A stretch of 28,307 nt of DNA from Choristocarpus tenellus KU-1152 (taxonomy: Eukaryota; Phaeophyceae), in NCBI GenBank assembly GCA_964200185.2, contig CAXNAD020000127.1, positions 1-28,307 on the forward strand. Reading direction: 5' to 3'. The position numbers and the translations under genes were made by a program. The notes below the pieces were generated by a model, which saw only the letters and a list, made by a program, of their open reading frames with translations, was not told the DNA's origin and made no database searches. Of this stretch, positions 21,491-28,307 are shown piece by piece (positions within the stretch are counted from its first letter, which is position 1; each line of letters opens with the position of its first letter).

Positions 21491-22540
21491 AGTCAGTGTA
21501 GTTTGTTTAACCCCATGTAATGCTTGTAGCCTAGAGCACGTGTGAGTATGACTTAGAGAGTAGTCCAACACTGAGATAGTTTGGTTCGCTTGCTACCTCT
21601 TTAAGTATAGGAGCCCAATGAACGTAACCAACAATTTATTCTAGCTCATTTGAACTTCAGACACACTATTAAAACTTGACATGGTCAGTACAATGGAAAG
21701 ACCCTTATATGCCTGTATTCTAAAGTGCTTACATAAAGACCTTACAAAATGAAACATCCAAATGAGACATTTAAACTCGATCAGGGGAAGGATTCTGTAG
21801 GAGTGTGGTTACTTTCTAGTAATAGTACGTATGATGTGGGATCTTCATCTCCGTGAGGTCCAGGGTATCGAATATGGCAAAATAAATCGTCGGACTGACG
21901 ATTTGAGGCCAAACCGGAGATTTGCGCCGATCAAGATTGATGGTTAAAGTATGCTGCTCACTGAATAGCGTTTGGTATGGATTTATTGATTTTTTTCTTC
22001 CTTCTTTGTGAGAAATAAGCTATGGGTGGTGGTGGGAGGTGGCACGTAGTCAGCGAACAGCACCAGTACCCAACACCCAACCAGGGTCGTTCATAATTTA
22101 TTGATGGAGAGGTGAGGAGAGGTGAGGCAATAGACCATGGGCAATGGGGCCTACTTTGTGGTTAGTGGGCGCCACTACCCGTATTTAGTTCAAGGATCGG
22201 TCGCATTTCTGTAGAGGATGTGGGAATGTGCTGTATGGGGATAGTGACGCAAAGTAAACTTGAGGTACTCAGGTTTTGGGCGTCTTTGCATTTTAAGTCT
22301 TTTTTTCGATCTTTTGCAGTTCATAAATATTTCTGTGGATTAAGTCCCTAAGTTTGACTTGAGAACGCTATTTCTCTATTTTTTTTGTAACTTTTCGAAC
22401 ACAAAAAAATAAATACCCCCCTACATACAATTTAATAATTTGTTCCGAATTCTGCGCGAATTTGTTAGCATCCTTGAAGATGTAAGTCAGAGTGAGTACC
22501 TCTCTCTTAATTTGACTCAAGTGTCACCTCAATACTACCA
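21491..22540. other. Intergenic stretch, no gene seen
   Basis: No coding sequence is supported. It contains a perfect 8-bp stem-loop (AAATCGTC, 5-nt loop, GACGATTT) at 21884-21904 and a short GAGAGGTGAG direct duplication near 22109-22125. The right end of the mariner element may extend into the first part. Confidence 0.35.
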
Positions 22541-22549
22541 ACGACAACA

Positions 22550-23155
22550 TGCATTTTGCGACGGTTGAATCGATAATAGACAGCACCAAAAAGGTACACT
22601 ACATCACGCTTATCACGCCCCTTTCCCTGTAGCAAACGGCAAACAAATCGGGGTGTCCCTCAAGATTCTTTTCGCCTCTGTTGAACAAACAAAAAACCTG
22701 CCAGAGGGGGGGCTTACTTCTTCTTTGTACGGGACGATTCGTACACTACTTGTCCCCGTGCATCGAGGGTCGAGACACCATTACCAACAATTTTTTCTGG
22801 CGAATCAGCGACTATCGATGGAGGTTTCGAAGTGAACGTTATGTTCCACGCAGTTAGTTAGTTGTAGAACGAAAAGATTTATCGCAATAACTGGGGAATG
22901 GTTGTATCCAAAAGTCCAAACACGAAGCTCCAGAATCGTCGGTTGGTTCACCTGATGTGCGGGCAGGGGAGATCTCCGCCATCACTGCAGATGTTAAGAA
23001 AAGGGAGGACGCAAGCGCAATGCAAATGTACTCACATAGCACCAAAATCGCTATCAACACTTAGGAAGCATGGCTTGACCAGGCCCGAAAGGAAAAGAGG
23101 TTCGCTGAAGGCAAGTACGAGCGAGAACGGGCTCCACCTACATCCTAAGCTCCCT
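22550..23155 (+). pseudogene. Coding-like patch, broken or intron-containing, unknown
   Basis: The first piece is an ATG stretch (22550-22594) reading MHFATVESIIDSTKK, with a GTAC donor-like site after it and a TTTCCCTGTAG acceptor-like site about 39 bp later. Downstream, one frame reads ANGKQIGVSLKILF onward to a TGA at 22833. A third stretch (about 22895-23060) contains GEISAITADVKKREDASAMQ, stops at TAG, then continues in the same frame with EAWLDQARKEKRFAEGKYER to a TAA near 23146. Composition is coding-like, but phases do not join cleanly. It may be a real gene with very short introns or a decayed insertion. No family is recognised. Confidence 0.25.
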
Positions 23156-25077
23156 TTCCCAAGTTGTTGAAAACGAATTTTTCATGTGTTCTACGCAGGA
23201 AGGGTGATTGATATTCACACGACCTGTTCAGCATTGGACATAAAAGGATCAAGTACTTCATAAGAACAACAATAGTAGTAATATTAACATGTTAATAATT
23301 AATCGTACTTCGGAAGTAGCATTAACAAAAAGGGACGTAACAATTTCTGTGCACCCCATGTAAATTTGACCTTTTTCATACTGTCTGCTCATGAAAGCAT
23401 GCATTCGAAATGACAGCAATAACTAGAATGTCTTTCATTTTTCAACAATTTCCTGTGAAACCTTGCAAGATCATACAACATGTTCCAACTATATTAATTC
23501 CCCTTTTTTGGATGCCAAATATATTCGGGAATTTTCTTTTTCGCCGTATCAGATGATTGGAATCAGATATTTGATCGGATGCCTTCAATATTTTTGTTAT
23601 GTCACCATTTCTCCCAAGTGATATCCTATGTATGAATGATACAACAATGCAATAATCCAATATTGCAACCAATATATTTATTTTATTTATTATGCCTTCT
23701 GACATTTTCCAGATGTGCCAGAGGAAAAACTAATGAAAACAATTCACATATCTGAAAAATCAATATATTACACATAATACTTTGCCATCTGACATTTTGC
23801 AGATGTGTCAGGGGCGAAACCAAAAGAGCATATTGTTACATTCTATCATTCATACACACGATTCCTTACGCCTTATTCCACTATTGTGTATTTTTCTTCA
23901 CATTAGTCTGAGGACATTACAAAAAAAAAGCAGAAAAAGGGCAATACACAACATACAATACACTTGCACAGGTTGGGAAATAAGAAATAAAAATGTATAG
24001 AAAAAAGTGAAAGAAATAAAACCCTATGTATCTAAGAGGGTAACAAAAAATAAAATTAAGTTAAGTTTAACTACAACACCCAATACTTTGATATGATAAT
24101 GGTGGCTTGCATTCAGGGAATCTGTATGGAGTCCAGGCGATCAACTGTAACAACACAGATAATAAACACAAAAACCAATTACCTGTTGATGCTCGAAAAG
24201 AGTGAAAAAATAATCACGGGAGCGTTTAAGAGCACTTCGCTACACCAAAAAACTGAAGTCCAGCAATTGTTTATGGACTTTTTCTTGCCCTTGTTGAGGA
24301 GCAGGAACCTTTAGGAGTTTCATGACTAACTCTAGTACCAACAACATTTACCATACACACTCCAAAGCGCAATCGTTCTATACTTTTAGTCTTGTCCATG
24401 TCAACCCACAAACGTGTGCTTGTCTGCAGAGAGAATACGCTTTTAATCTACCATACCAGCACTTTTGTAAAAAAAAAATGAGAAGGCTTGGCTACACACA
24501 ACACTCTTTCTAGTTGAAGTCGAAAACGCCGATACATGCAATAGGGGTCTACAGTGCATGAAGAAAGCATAGGAGACGCACAAAAATGCCAACAATAACA
24601 CATCAAGAGGAACAAGCCAAGTGAGGAAAGACACTCCAAACCTGACCATTGAACACTGCAACCAAAAGAAGTCAGACAGAATAGGTAAGGCTGAATATAA
24701 TTAGAAAAGTGCAGCCAGATCACTTATTACATAAGGTGCACTGCGTTCACAATTCTGGTAAATTGTTACACACAAGGCAAAGTGGCAAGAAAACCACCAC
24801 CATAGCATGCTCCCAAGTCTGTTCTCTGCCACTCTCAATCAAGCCTTTAGTTTCACATTCATACTTCCACCCAGTCCTCCCCTTGGGGAGCAACTGCACA
24901 ACCCCTCCTATCTCTAGCCCAACAAAGCCCCCCAGTATCCATTTAAACTCCTGTCAAACATGTTCTATCCCTACCTGGTGCTGTTGACCTCAAGCTCCTA
25001 AATCCACCACACCATCACCACAAAGTAGTTCACATGCCACTATAGCTGTGCCTATCTTTTAGCACATGCCCTCTCCT
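23156..25077. other. AT-rich intergenic stretch
   Basis: No gene is supported. Base composition is clearly more AT-rich than in the flanking genes up to about 24500. A pair of 37-bp direct repeats, each with hairpin potential, occurs at 23694-23730 and 23784-23820. The 3' end of the minus-strand translocator transcript must fall in the right-hand part. Confidence 0.4.
23694..23820. repeat. Pair of 37-bp direct repeats, 90 bp apart
   Basis: Copies at 23694-23730 and 23784-23820 share GCC-TCTGACATTTT-CAGATGTG-CAG-GG-AAAC with a few differences. Each can fold a short hairpin: CTGACA pairs perfectly with TGTCAG in the second copy, and with one G-T pair in the first. Confidence 0.65.
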
Positions 25078-27278
25078 TTAGCCTTGTTGTGGACTTTTCT
25101 TAATTTTGCTGTCTATGGCATCATAGTGCTGCTTGGTGAGGGTATACACCAACACCCCCAAAATGCCAATGGTGGAACCCAGCGCACCCATTCGGGAGAT
25201 GGGTGTATGGAAAACCACAAGACTTGCAACAATGATAAACACTCGCTTCATGGTGTTGCCTACAGCCAAGGTTGTGGGGTGCACATTGCCCAATGCCAAA
25301 TACATAACCTTACGGAACACGATACACAAGCCAGGAGGGTTAGGGTTAGGGTTAGGTGCATAGTGGGTAGCACAGGAAATTCGAAGGGAGGGAGGTTGGC
25401 TGAAGACAATATAGGGTGCGTTCATGGGGCAGGCAACAACGACTCAAAGGTCTGATCACGGCTGAAATTGCAGTGAGGAAAGCATGTGACAAAAGGATCC
25501 CTGACAGTTTTGACCTACAACATGCTTTCTCAAGTGCATTTGGGCAGCTTGGTGGGACAGGAGAGAGGGGAAGTCTAGCATCACAGGTACATTCAAAAGT
25601 TAATATCTTGACCAGGCGTAGAGAGGTCAACGAAACCGGCAACTTTATTGGCATAGCTTGGTGCAGTAGTCAAGGCTACTCAGAAGGCTGCAAACACTAT
25701 TAAAGAGACAAAACCATAAACACCTTGCAACACCTCAAGGGTACGGTGGGCAATAAAAGGCAGAAATGTGGCACATTTCTCAACTATACTTGGCCTTCCC
25801 TCTCACTCTCCCCCAGCCATGTTCTTCACTCCTACAAAATGATTGATTCATTCATCCCTCTCCACTCCCTGCCTCTGGCTACTCACCTCATTATTCAGAT
25901 AGTGAGAGATCCCAGAGAGTAGTAGGTTGGTCGCCAGTTGGCCCTGAGTATAGCCATTATCAAGTGCTTTCTGCAAGGTAGGTTTCCACAATGGTAAGCC
26001 TACTCCAAACACCACTGGTGACAGTAAGAAGAACGACATCACTGTCACAATCCCGTAGAGGTTGGCAGAAGATAGGGGACCAACAGTAGGTGGTCTGTTC
26101 ATGAGACTCTTTGAAAAGTTTGCCCTCAGGGCAAAGAGAAGATTAGACGCCATGGCACCCAGGAAGCTGACCCAGTTGAAGTTGATCTCTTGCCAGACCA
26201 GGGAGGGAAAGACCATGCATGAGGCAGGTGGAAGAGTGGCCAACCAAGTGACATGGGAGGAGTATGTGTAAGACTGGAAGCCTAGAAGAGGATCGTGGGT
26301 TCTATTATGAATTTTCAGCAATAGTGCTCTATTTACTTTGCCTTGTAACAAGGAACGATGGAGACTACCTGCATTCATGAGTGGCGTTGGGGATATCTCT
26401 ATCAACAAGAGGAAAATGAGAGGATATTGAGCAGTCACCGCCCTAAGAAGGTCAACCACGTTTGGGATGGGCAGAGATCCTGCGGTAACCCCTCTTCTCC
26501 ACACGATTTCGTCAACAATCCAGGCAACATATATATATATATGTATCCATTAAGAGCAAGAGCAGGGACTCCTCGTACCTGTGTAACACGCAAGAGAAAC
26601 GCCAGCAACCACAGGTAGCAAAGCTGCATAAACCTGCAACCTGAAGATTTGTCCAAAACAAACGGCAGCAACTAGAGCTGAGAAGAAAGGCTCCATTGCC
26701 TTGACGACATGGGTAAAGCTAACTGCTCCGGCACCGAGACTGATCACGGTCGCTAGTTGCCCTCCCCCATGAAAGAAAGCAACAGGTGCGATCCGTCGAA
26801 CGACTTTGCCGTTCAGCGCTCCTACGCCCTCCCGGATGCCCAATGCCCATTGCAGCCCTACCCATAAACTTCCAATTCCAAGCTGAAACACCGCAACCGA
26901 CATGGGCAGAGGGAGGGCATTCAAAACTTTTTTGTTGACAATGTTGTACCACACGTTAAGGATATACCACAAACCGAAGAATGAAATCACTTTGATCGTG
27001 TTGCTCCTACTCTCCCCTTTGGCATCCACCACCCGCCCCATATCTTTCTCGCGATTGATTCCTCCCCCTGATAATCTCATCAATGTTGTAATCCCTTGTA
27101 TTTCATCGCTGACTGCAATATTTGGTCGATGTTTCCCATGACCTCGATATTGCTCTCTTGTTTGTATGGAGGACAACAACGCCTCTGTGGGACGGGGCAG
27201 CAAGGAACGTTCTCCTACAACATGAGCCGAAGATGCAAGGCTCAATGCGCACAAAACAAGGAGATATCTGATTGGCAT
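25078..27278 (-). CDS. Plastid triose-phosphate/phosphate translocator family protein
   Basis: Three exons (27278-26579, 26188-25887, 25308-25078) join in phase (1 then 0) to give 410 residues, a usual precursor length for this family. It exchanges phosphate for phosphorylated C3-type sugars across a plastid envelope membrane. Residues 1-18 (MPIRYLLVLCALSLASSA) form a signal peptide. About 19-95 is a transit-like, Arg/Ser-rich linker, and the multi-helix carrier core follows. Family blocks are WYILNVWYNIVNKKVLN, AVSFTHVVKAMEPFF, FNWVSFLGAMASN and AVGNTMKRV. Lys193 and the pair Lys355-Arg356 fit the phosphate-binding Lys and Lys-Arg residues known from the red-algal structure. The HVVKAMEPFF form favours a triose-phosphate rather than a PEP or hexose type, but substrate cannot be fixed from sequence. 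There is no Phe after the signal-peptide cleavage, unlike the fibrillin-like neighbour, so it may sit in an outer plastid membrane. The start is preferred over upstream in-frame ATGs because it opens the signal peptide. Confidence 0.88.
25309..25886 (-). other. Second intron of the translocator gene
   Basis: This 578-bp intron has a consensus GTGAGT donor and a CGTAAG acceptor. A TTAGGG tract lies near its 3' end (25337-25356, read as CCCTAA on the transcript). Open stretches on either strand show no family signature and are taken as chance. Confidence 0.65.
25337..25356. repeat. Interstitial TTAGGG telomere-type tract in an intron
   Basis: Just over three perfect units of the GGGTTA/TTAGGG hexamer sit inside the second translocator intron, about 30 bp before its acceptor in transcript sense. 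Confidence 0.85.
26189..26578 (-). other. First intron of the translocator gene
   Basis: This 390-bp intron has donor GTACGA and acceptor TGGCAAG. It contains a short (AT)n run (26529-26542). Phase 1 on both sides restores Glu before INFNW, matching the family at this point. Confidence 0.65.
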
Positions 27279-27954
27279 GCTAGGAGTGCCTCTGATCTTC
27301 GGTTTGGTTTGTTGAGTTGTGGGTACAGGAATGGGGCAATTGGAAGGCTTTTGACCTGGCCAGCAAAAAAAAAAGTTCCGTCTACACTTAACCAGTCCAT
27401 GTCCATATCCATATCCATATCTGACAGGTCTCACAATCTTTTGACATGTCCCACTCCATGTCCACTAGGTATTGAACTCGTCCATGTCCATGACTGGATC
27501 GGTCTCATAGTTGTTGAAGTCCTGTTCATGTCCACCACCTGACAACTCTAACTTTTTTCCTTGCGTGTCCAGACCATGGCCGGCCATGACCTAAATTTTT
27601 TCTGGCGTGTCCTCACTATGTCCAGTATATATATGTTGTACAAAGACATACACAGACACGGATCACAAATCAATTCACACACCCAACAATAAACCGTGCC
27701 ACTTGTGGACGCTGGATCAGCTCCCTACGAGACAAAGGCCTCCTCCTCGATGTTATGTTTCCAGAAGTGCAAGCAGCTTCCAACCTACTTCACTCATCCA
27801 CCAGCAATGAATGGTGTAGCTGCTGCTGCAGCCAAGATGTGAAAGCGCACCAACTACGAGGGGTCTATTAACCCCCATTACAACCCCAACACCTTCGCGG
27901 TGGAAAGTTTTGGGCGCCTTGGTAAGCAAGCAGAAAGTTTTCTGCATGAGCTAG
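27279..27954. promoter_or_regulatory. Upstream region of the translocator with CATGTCCA cluster
   Basis: Exact CATGTCCA words occur at 27398-27405, 27457-27464, 27483-27490 and 27527-27534, with a near copy (CATGTCCC) at 27445-27452 and another at 27617-27624. A (CCATAT)n-like run lies at 27403-27420. All are 120-350 bp upstream of the translocator start on its own strand, where they read TGGACATG. Regulatory use is an inference from clustering. No other gene is supported here. Confidence 0.35.
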
Positions 27955-28218
27955 CTACACACACGGTAGGGGGGAGAGGGACCGGAGGCTACAACAGAAA
28001 AGGGGGGAAGGGGGGAATCCACGGCCCCGTTCACTAAGTGTGGTGGTGCAGGATGACATGGAATCAATACTGGACGTGTCAGAGTTGAGGTGGGTGGAAG
28101 ACTCCATGTCTTCCATTGACTTGTGATCTTGGGCCTCTTCTGGTGCTCTTGATGGCGCCAGGTCTGGGGTTCTCTGCTCTTGGGCCCTCCGTCTTCGTCT
28201 CGATCTAGAGTTTGGCAT
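27955..28218 (-). CDS. Possible first exon of a basic, Ser-rich protein
   Basis: An ATG at 28218 opens an 87-codon reading starting MPNSRSRRRRRAQEQ, followed by an acidic/Ser-rich part containing SSIDSMSSCTTTLSE. Composition is protein-like up to about 28035, then becomes Pro/Leu/Cys-rich as if read into an intron; a GTGAAC donor-like site occurs at about 28037. The rest of the gene, if real, would be expected before 27279, yet no continuing exon is convincing. The Arg run could be a nuclear localisation signal. No family is recognised. Confidence 0.3.
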   Translation of the reverse strand: MPNSRSRRRRRAQEQRTPDLAPSRAPEEAQDHKSMEDMESSTHLNSDTSSIDSMSSCTTTLSERGRGFPPSPLFCCSLRSLSPLPCV

Positions 28219-28307
28219 CTTTCCTCCGCGGTTAACCAGAAATGCCCCGTTACCCTGTTTCTGAGGACACCGGTGTTGCCAATCTGAATCGTGTGATTCT
28301 GTGGCGG

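Noticed and set aside
21884-21904. Histone-type 3' stem-loop
   Set aside because: The stem and loop sequence do not match the GGCUCUUUUCAGAGCC-type element, and no histone gene is nearby.
25416-25703. 95-codon + strand open stretch
   Set aside because: It lies inside the second translocator intron and lacks any recognisable motif.
27607-27810. 67-codon + strand open stretch
   Set aside because: Low-complexity composition, no motif, and it lies in the upstream region between two minus-strand genes.
1-28307. tRNA, rRNA, CRISPR array or prokaryotic operon signals
   Set aside because: Scanning for B-box-like words, regular spacer-repeat arrays and ribosome binding sites gave nothing convincing. 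The intron-rich genes exclude a prokaryotic source.

Overview
This window is nuclear DNA from a eukaryote. Every convincing gene is broken by GT-AG introns whose reading phases match across the joins I propose, and there are no operons or ribosome binding sites. Two genes point to a photosynthetic organism with a complex (secondary) plastid: a triose-phosphate/phosphate translocator-type carrier and a fibrillin-like protein. Both begin with a signal peptide followed by a basic, hydroxylated, transit-peptide-like stretch. TTAGGG-type repeats, a decayed plant/stramenopile-type mariner transposase and a possible decayed EsV-1-7-type cysteine motif fit a stramenopile alga best. I cannot name the species, and other complex-plastid algae remain possible.

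Layout, left to right. (1) About 320-5792, + strand: a multi-exon ankyrin-repeat gene whose 5' end is unresolved. Its 1.8 kb intron (1607-3387) holds decayed antisense coding sequence. (2) 5793-8807: about 3 kb with no gene I can support. (3) 11258-8808, - strand: a WW-domain protein with a Ser/Asn/Arg-rich middle and hydrophobic segments, modelled in five in-phase exons. (4) 11455-13686, + strand: a plastid-targeted fibrillin/PAP-like protein in five in-phase exons, diverging from the WW gene across about 196 bp. (5) 13687-15235: intergenic sequence with a TTAGGG tract, a 78-bp tandem repeat and a short Cys/His-containing ORF. (6) 19942-15228, - strand: a large protein of about 1,433 residues. 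Its start, a central motif and its C-terminal helix resemble the metazoan replication-initiation factor MTBP. This is the most interesting gene here, but the assignment is an inference. (7) About 20330-21490, + strand: a mariner-like transposase remnant with ten in-frame stops and an almost intact frame. (8) 21500-25077: mostly AT-rich non-coding DNA, with one weak coding-like patch at 22550-23150. (9) 27278-25078, - strand: the plastid phosphate translocator in three in-phase exons, with a TTAGGG tract in its second intron and a cluster of CATGTCCA words upstream. (10) 28218-27955, - strand: a possible first exon of a basic, Ser-rich protein that runs to the window edge.

The genes do not form a pathway. 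The translocator and the fibrillin-like protein both act in the plastid; the others are unrelated neighbours. Exon limits come from splice consensus, phase and protein plausibility only, with no transcript data.
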